A stretch of 64,000 nucleotides of DNA from Myxocyprinus asiaticus (lineage: Eukaryota; Chordata; Actinopteri; Cypriniformes; Catostomidae). The notes under the pieces were generated by a model. That model was given only the letters and a program-made list of their open reading frames with translations. It made no database searches and had not been told where the DNA came from. The stretch spans positions 1,799,501 to 1,863,500 of the forward strand of contig NC_059363.1 of assembly GCF_019703515.2 (NCBI RefSeq). Direction: 5' to 3'. Below are positions 24,561 through 37,000 of this stretch, one piece after another. A program made the position numbers and the translations under genes. How positions within the stretch are numbered: the first letter of the stretch is position 1; every line of letters begins with the position of its first letter.

Positions 24561-25690
24561 GCATATTAACTGTTTGAGAGCTTTATAAATTTAGTATGAG
24601 AGGCTTTATTTGGATTACAATAGAAAGAGAGTAAGCAGGTTAAACCATAACAATTAATATAAATCAGGATGCTGAAAATGTGTGGAGCTTAGCAGTCCAG
24701 AAACTGTCTCTGCTTGGTCAGGTAATAAGTCATAAATCTTAAAATTCTTGTATTTTTAATTAAATGTGCAATAAAGTTATGATGCAGTGGAACTGTCAGT
24801 TTCATAACATTTGAAATGAATGATTTTCATATTAAATGATCCACAACAAAAAATGATAATTCCCAGAATAGTGTCAGTTCTAACCCTCTGTGGCTCTGTG
24901 CGTGTACATTTAAATTATAAGTAATACAAAAGTCAAACACACAACATCTTGTTACCATATATTTTTGACATATAGCATTGTATTCTTTGAAGTGTCTTGG
25001 AGTACCATGTTAATACCATGGCACAAATATATTTTGATCATTAAGTGTGATTCATGGTGTTGGGGAGGGCAATGCCCCCCTTAGATTTTCTCAAACAGCT
25101 AAGACAGACACACTGCACTTTTTGCATAGTGGTGTCACTTATATGTGGAATCCAATTTCAAATTTTAGCTTCCATTGTTGTGAATTTAGTGTTAAAATGT
25201 GTAGCTGACATGAAAATTCTAGCACTGACAAGTCGTATCATTATTATGCATGCAATATGACATCATATGGATACAAAAGTCTAAATTACTACAAATTTTA
25301 AGAAGATAAAATGAGCTAAAATTGAAAAAAATAAAAATAAATAGATTATATGAAAACACACTTTTACAAAGTACTGCCACGGTCCTGTTTTTTAAGGCAT
25401 GTTTGTCAATGCATCCGTTTGGACAACACAATTGCATTCTTTCAAGAAAAACAACAAAAAGAAAGAGACAATGCATTGCTTTAACAATTTAAAATATTTT
25501 TTTTCTGAATGAAAAATAAAGTTGTTTACAATGGGATATAATTTAGCACTGATAGCTGTACATTATCAGAAAACATCTTATTACTATAATAGAGTAAGTA
25601 AAATCATCCTATTTGGAATTACAACTTGTCGGTTCATTGTTCATTGTGCAGAAATTAACGCTAACAATAAAATCAAAGTAATTTAACAAT
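24561..25690. other. Conserved ZP3 upstream block, unit 3
   Basis: Same block as in the other units. It retains the TTTTGATCATTAAGTG segment (about 25033) that the blocks of copies 4-6 have lost. No gene is seen. Confidence 0.5.
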
Positions 25691-25699
25691 TTAAATTTG

Positions 25700-26540
25700 C
25701 AATTGTCATTTTTCATAATATTTTGAGAATAAAGTAAAAATAATAAGAAAGTCAAAGCATTATGAGATTAAAGTCATAATATTTTGAGAATAAATCAAAA
25801 GGAAAGTAACATCAAAGTGATGTGGTGGACAAGAGCAAAGTGGAGCATCTGGGTCATTACATACAACACCAGCGAGATAACTTGGCTACACAACCGAGCT
25901 GAATTTGTGGGAAGTTTTTGCAAGCTCTCTGTTCATCATGAATGAGGTGTGCATTAGTACATGAGTTTTCCACATGTGGGCGCCTGTTAAGGGAGGCGCG
26001 AGATATAGGCTCGCACTCAAGTGAAGCGAAAAATAATTGGAACTGCTGTGAATTATATAAGTCTATATCAAGACATTGTATGTGGTAACGTCCCCTCAGT
26101 TACAGTGTTGTTTAGAGACGAAAACCCCAATAACAACGCAGAGCGGGACTGCTTGTATCTGTCTGGTTCTTTCTCCTGAATAAATTAAATTTCCTACATA
26201 ACCACTGCAGTGTCCGGATACTAATAACTCTGTGCTGATGAGCCAAAAGATCAAGGATTTCTTTATTGCAAAATCCAATCCTAAAGTATGATTTAACTAC
26301 ATCCTCCACATCCATCTCTTACATTAACGAAGCTGCCGGCTCGGTGTCCATTCTATCATTGTGAAAATGACGCTCTGTTTAGACTAATATTGAGATATTT
26401 TTTCTAATATTTCTATTTATTCTCTCAATGCTACAACTTTATTCTAATAATTTGTACTTTACTCTCAAAATATTATTACTATAATCTAAAAATGCTACAA
26501 CTATATTCTTGTAATTTTTACTTTATTCACAAAATATTAC
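25700..26540. mobile_element. Inverted-repeat DNA element with transposase fragment, unit 3
   Basis: Copies of ATATTTTGAGAATAAA lie at the left (about 25720 and 25780) and inverted forms (TTTACTCTCAAAATATTA) at the right (about 26460-26530). The arrangement suggests terminal or subterminal repeats of a DNA transposon. The boundaries are approximate. Confidence 0.4.
26112..26315 (-). pseudogene. N-terminal fragment of integrase-like transposase
   Basis: A 67-codon frame starts MDVEDVVKSYFRIGFCNKEI and continues to a LFRRKNQTD motif. This resembles the start of fish IS3EU/integrase-core type transposase proteins (helix-turn-helix, then RRKN). The rest of the protein is absent and the frame stops soon after, so it is a relic or a first exon. 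Identification is from motif memory only. Confidence 0.4.
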
Positions 26541-27585
26541 GACTTTATCAAAATCGTAAATATTTAACATGGCAATAAAACGGCATCGTGGGATCACCGA
26601 GTAAAGTTAAAAATAACGTCATTTTTTATAAACACATCTCGAAACACCTGCGTTGGGTTTCATGACTGCTATTAAACATGATTCCAGGCTGTTTTTAACA
26701 AAGCACAGTTTCAAAGCTTGATTAACAGTAAGACCCTTTCCCTTTTGCTCTGGTGTGCAGACTTAAGTACCAAAATTAGATAAGTTAAATGTCATTTGAT
26801 TATAAACCATTTAAAAATCAAGGCACCCCAAAGAGGCCATTTAAATGCAGCAGTTTAACGCCACGCACATGACATGGAAATGTGAATCAGCCCGGGCAGA
26901 GCGCATATACAGGCAGTCATTTTTGTTTGACTTATTGTAAGATTTTATCATTTTAAGACCCATGTATTATGCTATTTACGCTTATAGCTCAATGTGCTGC
27001 TATTTTGAGTTGCGTTTGCATTGCAATAAACATTCTTTATTCCCGCATACCGACTCCCGACTAAACCCGAATAACCGAACAAGTTGACTGGCGCATAGAG
27101 TAAAATCTACTTGGTGTGTGGATTGTTAAAAACAAATGAAGATTACAAATTAGGTTTTTAAAGATTATATATTTAGAAATAAGTCTTGCATAATATAACC
27201 TCAGTGCCTCTAATACACAAAAGCTGCACCCCGTGAGAGAAAACAGAAATCTCCAACACGAGGCGTAACGTTTAGTCTGATGAACTTGAGCACGAAAGTC
27301 AAAGTGCGAACTGTCAATTAATGCAAATTGAACTCACTGATTGGAATTAATTTACATTTGAAGCCAGAATTGAAGGCTGCCTTGTTGCTTTTTTACCCTG
27401 ATATAATTAACATTAAGCCTTACTTTTTTCCTCTTTTTTTTTTTTTTTTTTCTCATCACAAAAAATAATTTGGGGCTATTAACAAAAGATCCAGGGGCTT
27501 CAGCTCTATCAGCCATGGTCTAGCTAAGCTGCTGGTTTTAAGTCAGTCTAAAAAAAATGTAGGAAAAAAAATAAAATTATTTCCT
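26541..27585. other. 1-kb block of unknown origin, unit 3
   Basis: Present in units 3, 4 and 5 but not 0-2. It is richer in CpG than its surroundings (for example CGTGGGATCACCGAG, CCCGCATACCGACTCCCG). It has no long reading frame and ends in a T-run at about 27427-27451. It may be part of the same insertion as the integrase fragment. Confidence 0.4.
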
Positions 27586-28495
27586 GCTTGTGTGAACATA
27601 GCGTGGGTGGTTCTTGTTCAGAATAAGCTGTAATGTGGACCAGACTTTATTCTGATTGTCAAAAGTCTGGCTTTGAGATGTTGAGACCTAGTATGTCTTC
27701 ACAATATAACTCTATGTAGACACACTGAGTCAAGATAAACAGAACATACTCTATTCTGGCAGATAGTCTTTCTCCTCATGGAAGTTCATGAGTGTGATGA
27801 GATGTTCCTCATACTACATGATGATTTCTCATTCGCAGCGCGTGTCTCTCAGCTGTTAGAAATGTTGAAAACACACAAACAATATTTAATAAAATGGCAT
27901 TTCTATGCTTCAACATCAAATCAGTACCAACCAGCATAAATCAGCAGTAACCAGCCTCAAAACGGCACCAAATCAGTATTAACCAACATCTAACCGACAT
28001 AAAAATCACTAAACCAGAACTAACCTTGCATAAACCTGACTAAAACAGTGGGTACATTCTTCATGTTGTAGACTAACTACTACATGTGTAGTGTACGATT
28101 CATACATCTACCGTTCTACAAAATATCACTGTATTTTTATTAGTATTATGAAGTGCTTCCTTCTTGAACATCTGAAACTTTTCTTTTTTACTTTACAATC
28201 ACAGATAAAACATCGAAGTTTGTTTGAGGTTTCTGTGTTTTGGTCGGTCAACATTTTTGTTTTTTCCATTTTATAACACCTCAGACATTAAAAGAGTGGA
28301 ATGAGTAGTCAGAATGACTACCGACAGAATTTGTGTCATGTTGATTATCATTTATTTTTATTTGGACTCCTCTCCACTTTTATTTTAAAAGTAAATATCA
28401 AGGTTTACAGTGAGGTACTTGTAACAGAATTGAATGGGGGCAATTTTTGTAGGGTTTAAAGGCAGAAATGTGAAGCTAATAATTTTAAAAACACT
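27586..28495. other. Shared intergenic block, unit 3
   Basis: Non-coding. Includes the imperfect AACCAGC/AATCAG repeat at about 27915-28025. No gene is seen. Confidence 0.4.
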
Positions 28496-29335
28496 TAAAG
28501 GAATAGTTCACCCAAAAATGAAAATTCTCATGATTTACTCATCCTCCTGGCATCCCAGATGTGTATGACTTTCTTCTGCAGAACACAAATGAAGATTTTA
28601 AGAATATCTCCACTCTAGGGGTCCTGGGTAGCTCAGCAAGTATTGACGCTGACTACCACCCCTGGAGTCGCAAGTTCAAATCCCGGGCATGCAGAGTGAC
28701 TACAGCCAGGTCTCCTAAGCAACCAAATTGGCCCGGTTGCGAGAGAGGGTAGAGTCACATGGGGTAACCTCCTCATGGTCGCTATAATGTGGTTCTTGCT
28801 CTCGGTGGGGCACGTGGTGAGTTGTGTGTGGATGCCGCAGGGAATAGCGTGAGCCTTCACACGAGCTACGTCTCTGCAGTAATGTGCTCAACAAGCCACG
28901 TGATAAAATGCACGGATTGACGGTCTCAGACACGGAAGCAACTGAGATTAGTCATCCGCCACCCGGATTGAGGAGAGTCACTACACAACCACGAGGACTT
29001 AGAGCGCATTGGGAATTGGGCATTCCAAATTGGGGAGAAAAAAATTAATAAATCTCAGCTCTTTAGGTCCATACAATGCAAGTGAAGGGTGCCAACATTT
29101 TGAAGATCCAAAATCCACAAAAAGAGCATAAAAGTAATCCAGTGGTTAAACTGATATCTTCAGAAGTGGTATGATAGGTGGAGAGAAACAGATCAATATT
29201 TAAGTCCTTTTTTTAATCATAAATGATCCTCCCTGCCCAGTAGGGGGCATAATGCACAGAATGTAAATCACCAAAAAACAGGAGTCAGTGAAAGTACAAT
29301 AATCAAATAAACTGTACTAAACAAAGACAGAAATA
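28496..29335. mobile_element. GTTCACCC-type DNA transposon hosting a SINE, unit 3
   Basis: AAAGGAATAGTTCACCC starts the element. It is interrupted by a SINE (28618-29050) and resumes with CTCAGCTCTTTAGGTCCATA. The Tc1-like element then inserts near its right part. The nesting gives the order of insertion: host element, then SINE, with the Tc1-like relic added separately. Confidence 0.55.
28618..29050 (+). repeat. Full-length tRNA-derived SINE, unit 3
   Basis: The head has an A box (TAGCTCAGCAAGTATT) and a B box (AGTTCAAATCC). The body ends in GGGCATTCCAAATTGGGGAG and an A-rich tail. Imperfect target duplication: AATATCTC before and AAATCTC after. Unit 0 shows the unoccupied site at about 4190. 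Confidence 0.75.
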
Positions 29336-30725
29336 AACTCAGAAACGTCCTCTCATTTTCAACTGCTTTTATTTTCAGCAAACTTAACATGTGTAAATAT
29401 TTGTATGAATATAAAAAGATTCAACAGTTAAGACATAAACTGAACAAGTTTCACAGACATGTGAAAAGTAACAGTCAGTATCTGGTGTGGCCACCAGCTG
29501 CATTAAGTACTGCAGTGCATCTCCTCCTCATGGACTGCACCAGATTTGCCAGTTCTTGTTGTGAGATGTTAATCTTCCACCAAGGCACTTGCAAGTTCCC
29601 GGACATTTCTGGGGGGATTGGCCCTAGCCCTCACCCTCCGATCCAACAGGTCCCAGACGTGCTCAATGGGATTGAGGTCCTGGCTCTTTGCTGGCCATGG
29701 CAGAACACTGACATTCCTGTCTTGCAGGAAATCATGCACAGAACGAGCAGTATGGCTGGTGGCATTGTCATGCTGGAGGGTCATGTCAGGATGAGCCTGC
29801 AGGAAGGGTACCACATGAGGGAGGAGGATGTCTTCCCTGTAATGCACAGTGTTGAGATTGCCTGCAATGACAACAAGCTTAGTCCAATGATGCTGTGTCA
29901 CACCGCCCCAGACCATGACAGACCCTCCACCTCCAAACCATTCCCTCTCCAGAGTACAGGCCTTGGTGTAACGCTCATTCCGTTAGTCCGACCATCACCC
30001 CTGGCGAGACAAAACCATGACTCGTCAGTGAAGAGCACTTTTTGCCAGTCCTGTCTGGTCCAGCTAAGGTGGGTCTGTGCCCATAGGCAAAGTTGTTGCC
30101 AGTGATGTCTGGTAAGGACCTGCCTAACAACAGGCATACAAGCCCTCAGTCCAGCCTCTCTCAGCCTATTGCGGACAGTCCGAGAACTGGAGGGATTGTG
30201 CATTCCTGGTGTATCTTGGGCTGTCGCACAGGTGTGATATTCAGATGTACCGATCTTGCGCAGGTGTTGTTACACGTGGTCTGCCACTGCGAGGACGATC
30301 AGCTGTCCTTCCTGTCTCCCTGTAGCGCTGTTTTAGGCATCTCACAGTATGGACATTGCAATTTATTGCCTTGGCCACATCTGCAGTCCTCATGCCTCCA
30401 TGCAGCATGTCTAAGGCACGTTCACGCAGATGAGCAGGGGCCCTGGGCATCTTTATTTTGGTGTTTTTCAGAGTCAGTAGAAAGGTCTCTTTAGTGTCCT
30501 AAGTTTTTAGGACTGTGACCTTAATTGCCTTCCGTCTGTAAGCTGTTAGTGTCTTAACGACTGTTCCACAGGTGCATGTTCATTTATTGTTTATGGTTCA
30601 TTGAACAAGCATGGAAAACATTGTTTAAACCCTGTACAATAAAGATCTGTAAAATTATTTGGACTTTCACAAATTTCTTTAAAATACAGTGTCCTGAAAA
30701 AGGGACGTTTCTTTTTTGCTGATTT
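29336..30725 (-). mobile_element. Defective Tc1-like element, unit 3
   Basis: TA-flanked (29334-29335 and 30726-30727). The minus strand reads in pieces: a paired-type DNA-binding start (MPRAPAHLRERAL, 30241-30450), a middle part with LFTDESWF (29898-30203), and LQHDN to DLNPIEHVW (29569-29916). At least two frameshifts separate them, and a stop truncates the C-terminus right after SALVED. All three catalytic acidic residues are still readable but not in one frame. Confidence 0.85.
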
Positions 30726-30727
30726 TA

Positions 30728-31540
30728 CATGGTGAAACTGCAGTGCAGGAATGGAAGTCTCTGAGAAATATGGTACAGACACACCCTACATGACATTAAA
30801 CCAGCCAAATAAGGGTTTGACCTGAAGTGTGGTCTTTGGCTACACTATAACCCAACAGACCATTTTAAACATGTTTCAGGTATAAAAAAGGAGACCTTTT
30901 GGAAAGACTTGAAGCAATGATAAAAAACCTGACACTTGTGTAGGAAAGTTTGACATCAATAAACTAAAGGACAAGTCAGAGATGTAAAATGTCATGTGTT
31001 TTCATTGACAGAACTTATGAGTCAAGATTCTTGCTTGCACACTTAAGCATAATATCTGCACCACCAAATGGAATTGCAAAATTAACACCTTTCCCGTGCA
31101 TTAGTTAGGATTAGGGATGGGTTACGGCATCTGCAGCCTGCCAGGAACAAACCCAGACACCTTTACAATGGGCAGATGTGATTCCAAATGCCAGGATCTT
31201 AATGCATTTTTCAAAGACTCAAACTACATTAAAAGACAATGAACTAACCTCGCACACTTGAGACGTTATTGATAGGTGCGTCAGACACAAGCTCTAGCAA
31301 AGTCAATAAAAAAATTCCACACACAATCCTGGCTTGCAAAGAGTATCAATTTATTAAGCAACATTGGTCACTCAACCTTTGTCACACATTTTGCCTTACA
31401 AAGATTGAGTGACCAAAACATTTCAAACTTTAACAGACAAAAGTTTGATGTGACATAACCAAATGAATTTGACATTTTTAAATCAGTTGACAGCCCTAGT
31501 TAAATACTCTGGTAGTCCATCTTAATATGCAGAGACACTA
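30728..31540. other. Shared spacer, unit 3
   Basis: Contains an imperfect hairpin at about 31366-31416. No gene is seen. Confidence 0.4.
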
Positions 31541-32072
31541 GCCTAGTTTCCATCCACTTTTCGTGCTATTTTGTTATCGACAAAGTGAAAATGCGTAAAA
31601 CAAATTTTGCGAAATTTGCCATCTTCTGCGTGTTTCCATTCAAATGGCCTTTTATCATTAAAAATGGTGTGCGTGATGACGTCATACCTAAAAAAAAAAA
31701 AAAAAACACTTTGTCGCATAAGTTTTGGTTTATCGCAAAATAAATCTGCCCTTAAGCCGTTTCCATGCAGAAATGTGTGTTTATCGCTAATTCGCCTCCC
31801 AGATGTCCCTAATTTTTTCCTCCGAAGTTTTGGTAAAATGGGGAGATTCATTGAAATTAGCCAGCTTACTGTCATTTTAATTTCACAAATAAAAGCAATC
31901 AGAAGAGGAATTGCAATCAAAAGAGAGCAGTTACCCTTCTGATAGGACTGTAATATTGGTCCTGATGTTTCGCCTATCACAGGTCGTCACCGGTTCTGAC
32001 CCAAAAGCGAATCGTCATGGCCCTGTTCAAGCTGGAAACCTGCACCAAGTAGTGGGGGAAACTTTCAGTCTT
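31541..32072 (+). pseudogene. PIF/Harbinger-like remnant, unit 3
   Basis: Best preserved at its left end, CTAGTTTCCATCCACTTTT. The plus strand keeps IRRGIAIKREQ and, frameshifted, the PVLTQK-type segment. An A-run at about 31690-31706 is a further break. Confidence 0.4.
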
Positions 32073-32604
32073 AGGGTAGGTTTACACGACATTTTCAACT
32101 AAAAATGGAAAATTATGCGTTTTGGGGCCTGAAAACACAAACTTTTGAAAATGGGTTTCAAAGTGCAAGTTTTTGAAAATGATCAAAAATGATCAGTCTA
32201 TAAGCATGCATGAAAGTACTTCAAAACAACATGTGAGACATACAAAACTACAATGGCGGAATGAAGGACTGTGTTTGTGCTGCTCAAGATTGTTTGACAC
32301 GTCTCCAAAGTAATTGTAGTAAAGCAACCTCAATGTCCGTCCAGACAAAATTGCTCGATGCATTTGCCATCTTCATTGTATTCACTGCTGTGGAAGAATG
32401 CTTGTGCAGGCATGTAGCGTTTCTTTACAAAGATCAACTACTACTGGTTTTACAACTACTTGCCTGGCATGCATAATACAGTGTTGTCATTTTTGCAGAT
32501 GTGTGAACTGGAATAGTTTTGACAATGTTGTCTGTATGTGAAACTTCATAAATGCAAAGGAAAAACTCTTCCATTTTCAGTACATTGTGTAAACGCACCC
32601 TTAG
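32073..32604. mobile_element. hAT-like MITE, unit 3
   Basis: The clearest inverted ends in the window: AGGGTAGGTTTACACGAC at the left, GTGTAAACGCACCCTTAG at the right. Confidence 0.6.
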
Positions 32605-33755
32605 TATAAGGGCCATCCATGTGTATATGCAGGATGTACAGCTATTAAAGAAACACTGATGTGGTATAATAGTGTTTACATACTATAAGATACATTCCTG
32701 ATATTCAGGAGGCCATTTTAAACTATTGTCACTAATCACAACTACATTATGGCCAGCAACTTTTAATGACCAACTGAACTTCGTTGCTTTGACACTGAAA
32801 TTTGAGATGACTAGTCACATTTTCTGAAGCTCAGCAAATGCTATCAGAGGTAAAAAAGGGTTAGATAAAATATTTTAGTCTTAATGTTCAAAAGTTAGTT
32901 TTCTGAAAGAGAACTGGCAATGGTCAAATAGTTCTGAGTTTAGTCTCAAGTGTAGAAGACAGAATGTCATTCAGCTAATTTTGTCTACAGGAACAGTAAA
33001 ATTACCTTAAGTGTGTAAAGAGGCCTGACTTTTTTGTTTGGTAAACTTCATACATGGGGGGGGGAACCTTGTATTGTTTATTTAGTTTTAATTATAAATG
33101 TTTGTACACAAACTTTTTGTATTGGACCAATTCCTTCACCACCCTCTATTATGATGGGTGTGGAGAGCAGCTTAGTAAATAGAGGTCTACAGCAATTAAA
33201 TTTGTGAACAGTGGCAATTAATTTGTTCTCCATGCATGATACCAGAAGTGTTTGCATGTCTGAGTGTCATGATTGCAGCATCAGATCTATAAGCAGATAG
33301 GATCAAGCCATAATCAGGTAAAAAAAAAAAAAAGTCATGGGACACTACATTTGGTTAATGTAAATTTTCACAAAGGGTTTCCAAACTGGTTTTTCCCCAC
33401 ATCATTTGAAGTATTGGGGATCATGCGCTGGAGTTAAAGTGGAAGAATATTGTCAACGCTTGAAAGTTTAGTGATGATTTGGGTTTCCATCAGCTTAATT
33501 GATACTGGAAAACAAAGTCACAAATCCTTTTATGGAAAGTTAAACAGTCATAGGTTGATTTAATACAAAGCAAAGACTAAACAGGCATAATTGTGCTGAT
33601 GGTACATGGGATATTGATAACACCAATGGGGAAACAAAAAAAAAAAAAAAAAAAAAACCAATTACCTACTCAAACCAGTTCTCCTAGTCTTTCTAGTAAT
33701 GGAGAACAGTCACATGAAAAACACGAAGCCAAACAGAGTAAAGGAATGGCCCGTT
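32605..33755. other. 3' flank of ZP3 copy 4 with a unit-specific insertion
   Basis: Shared spacer, except that about 33056-33318 is found in no other unit. An A-run at 33637-33657 precedes the polyadenylation region. Confidence 0.45.
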
Positions 33756-36316
33756 TTATTGAAATCCAGTCTTTTTCTGCCCTTGAACCATGATGGGACC
33801 AAAGGTGGTCTTCCCTTCCCACTGAGGACCTAGAAAAGAACAAAGTTAAGAAACTCCTTTTAGGGACCTTAGAAATGCATTCTACCAACCTCCATAGCCA
33901 GCAGGGGCACTCAAACTGTCTGCTCCACACGTCAAGTCACAACAGCCACAGACTTGGTCATTGCCATCAGCAGCAAACCACCTGCAATTTAGATGGTCAG
34001 ACACTGCACCTTCAGCTTAAGCACACTCAACATGGCAAGCTTACCCATTGGAATAGAAGGAACAAGACTTGTGCTGGGCATCAGTGGGTGTGGAGGCAAG
34101 AGTGGCCTTCAGAATGCATGTGATGTAGATCTGCAAGGGCAACAGAAGTCACAAAACTGATTGCAAGAGTGAATCAACTCATGATCCACATTTCTACATA
34201 CAGAGGGATGGTCTCCTTGCTGGAACAGGAAGGCTTCAAGCTGGAACTGCAGTTGGTCAGTCTGAGTTTGAGGCAGGAAGTAGGAGCTGGAACCTGTAGA
34301 CTTGCCATCCACAAAGCACCTGAAAACAGATGGTGGCATTACCAAGAGCAATTTGTAGGGGTATCAAGTAGTCCACAACTGGTGGTTGTCTTGGACGTCA
34401 CTGCATTAATTGGGTTTGTTTGGAGTCCCACAGAAAGACAGTCACCTAAACCCCAACACTTGATGCAACCCTACACCAAACATTCAATAATCCAAAAACT
34501 CTTGCTGCCAGGCATTACCTCCTGGACCTAGCTGGAGGTCAACTATTGCAGAACAAATCTTACCCATGATTCTCAATAAAGGAATATCTGGGCTGAGCTT
34601 GCACATCAGGCAATGGAGTGGCCACACAACTGTCCACAACAACACATAGAGGACCATGATTGAACAGATTCACGGAGGCTTCAAATTTAATAATGTCACC
34701 CAGGAAATACAAGTTGGAAGGCCTCTGGAAGGACCAGTCATCTGCAAGAGAAACCACATGTCAGATACAGCCAGTCACAAAACTGAATTTGGATTCAATA
34801 CAAACCAGTCATGAGCTTCAAGGAGAAAACCAAGACTTCTTCCCCAGCCGCCACTGAAGCAAAAGGGACCCACGCAGGCATCAAGACATTACTGCTCACA
34901 TTCTGAAACCTGCAGTTTAAGATAAGGAGAGCAGTGCTTCAGGCAAAAACTGCCAAATGTTTAGGGTGGTTGCCAGGGCATGCCATGTGGTTAAGGTGAT
35001 AAGCTTGTGCAATTTCCAGCAAGCTAAGGCACAAACCTATGCTAGAATTATTGCAAAACTGCAGATTTAAAACAATTCCAGCAAACATTCAGTTTACCTT
35101 TCCTCAGTCAAGTTAAAGCTGTACTCATGACTGAAAGAGTCCCAGGGATAACATGGCTGCCAAATGGTGTTGTGTACTCAGCTAAAAAGTAGCCATGCTT
35201 GCATGTGGATTAGCCACTTCAGAGAAATAACTGACTTGAGCCTCTGCATTTATAAAGAAATGGTCAATGGTTCACTCTCAGTCTCAATGAGAGTTACCAT
35301 CTACATTTGGTTAGCAGCTAGTAGTGAAGCCAAATATTTTAAGGGCAACTCATAGGAAGGCTACTTGCTGTTAGCTTGTAGGCTTCAAAGTTACATTGCA
35401 AGTGTCACCAGCTCTGCTGCCAAATGAACAGACTTGCATTGAAGGCAAGTAGTCAAGGAACAGGTTTTACACCAAGTTCCATGCTTAATGATGGGTCTAA
35501 CAAAGCCAAGAAGTACAAGCTATAGTAATACTCCCCTTAGAAATCACCATGACTTGGAGCTGAATGTTACAAGATCACTTGCCTTGAATAATGGCACTGA
35601 ATGCCAATGTTGGCACTATTAGCCCTGTGAATCGGAGTTCCAGCAAATGGCTCAGGGGTGTATGTAAGGGCAAAGATGTAGACGAGCTCATCTTCAGTCA
35701 GCTGTAAAAACGACTGGTGGTTACAGATGTTCACACTCAGCTACAGCAGACAAGTGTACGGAGTTCTCACCATCAGCACACTGTTGCAGTCCTGTAGCTC
35801 ATATTCAAAGATGAGAACCTTCGAATCGGAATCCTCACCAACTGCAGAACAGCCTCCCAAAGTAAGGCCGGATGGCTGGATCAAGAGACCATTACCAAAC
35901 AAGTCTCGCTTTGCTTCTACAAGTACTGCTCTCTCCCCACATCGAACAGCTACACTGCTAGGAGTAATGGGCTGCCTCAACTGAAAATCCACTGCCAACT
36001 CACTCAGTACTTCAGGAACAATGGGGTATCTCCAGTCCAATGGCTTCACTGGACCTTGCAGTAGCTGCTTGGTCTGGACACCAAGGGGCTCTTGCACAAG
36101 CCCTCTGGAATCACCACTCAAAGCACTCTGATATGGAGCAGCCATCTGTTGATGATTCCAAAGACCAGCAGGTGAAAAGACAGGACCTCTGGATGAAGAC
36201 ACCACAGAAGCCAAATCTGATTTGGGATCTTTAAATCGTCCCAAATTCTCCCATGCTCCACAGAGCCCAAAAACAGCACACATGAGAACCACCACTGTAC
36301 ATTGACTAAGCTCCAT
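33756..36316 (-). CDS. zp3: Zona pellucida sperm-binding protein 3 (ZP3), copy 4
   Basis: Exons in order: 35771-36316, 35583-35701, 34806-34909, 34564-34741, 34202-34319, 34045-34130, 33890-33981, 33756-33829. The frame is intact. Two odd cysteines distinguish this copy: one in the signal peptide (S-Q-C-T-V) and one at residue 289 in exon 4 (codon at 34644-34646), where the other copies have Arg. The Arg-to-Cys change fits a CpG transition. It adds an unpaired cysteine inside the ZP-C region, which could disturb disulphide pairing. Intron 4 contains an 18-bp inverted segment. A full-length Tc1 element lies about 0.7 kb upstream. Otherwise the protein closely matches copies 5 and 6. Confidence 0.9.
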
Positions 36317-36369
36317 TTTGACAAACATACACACAATGCCACAGTACACACCACTGCTAGCTTGGGCCA

Positions 36370-36533
36370 TTAAATACAGCTTTGAATTAAGGTGTCTCCT
36401 CCCCTTTCAGCTTAATTCATTAACTTAATTCTACCCTGGACCTGCAGAGTTCAAGTGTTAACAAATGACAATATAGAGAGGCCATAACCTATATCCCAAT
36501 CAGGCTGGAGATGAAGCTACATATATGCAGCTG
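36370..36533 (-). promoter_or_regulatory. ZP3 copy 4 promoter elements
   Basis: TATTTAA (plus 36370-36376) and CAGCTG (36528-36533). The Tc1 insertion is about 470 bp further upstream of the E-box. Confidence 0.5.
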
Positions 36534-36998
36534 GCATATTAACTGTTTGAGAGCTTTATAAATTTAGTATGAGAGGCTTTATTTGGATTAAAATAGAAAG
36601 AGAGTAAGCAGGTTAAACCATAACAATTATTATAAATCAGGATGCTGAAAATGTGTGGAGCTTAGCAGTCCAGAAACTGTCTCTACTTGGTCAGGTACTA
36701 AGTCATAAATCTTACAATTCTTGTATTTTCAATTAAATGTGCAATAAAGTTATGATGCAGTGGAACTGTCAGTTTCATAACATTTGAAATGAATGATTTT
36801 CATATTAAATGATCCACAACAAAAAATGATAATTCCCAGAATAGTGTCAGTTCTAACCCTCTGTGGCTCTGTGTGTGTACATTTAAATTATAAGTAATAC
36901 AAAAGTCAAACACACAACATCTTGTTACCATATATTTTTGACATATAGCATTGTATTCTTTGAAGTGTCTTGGAGTACCATGTTAATACCATGGCACA
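36534..36998. other. ZP3 upstream block, unit 4, proximal part
   Basis: Marker variants (ATTATTATAAATC, CTTACAATTC) are shared with the block upstream of copy 6 and not with copy 5. Confidence 0.5.
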
Positions 36999-37000
36999 TA

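Noticed and set aside
28618..28690. Functional tRNA gene at the SINE head
   Set aside because: It has A and B boxes but is continuous with a SINE body, carries an A-rich tail and is copied within units.
31607..31942. 111-codon plus-strand frame as a gene
   Set aside because: It spans an A-run and the terminal part of the Harbinger-like remnant. Only short stretches resemble transposase and the frame varies between units.
36550..36560. TATAAA-like motif (TTTATAAA) as the ZP3 TATA box
   Set aside because: It lies about 240 bp upstream of the likely start codon and beyond the E-box. The TATTTAA near the start fits the known short leaders better.
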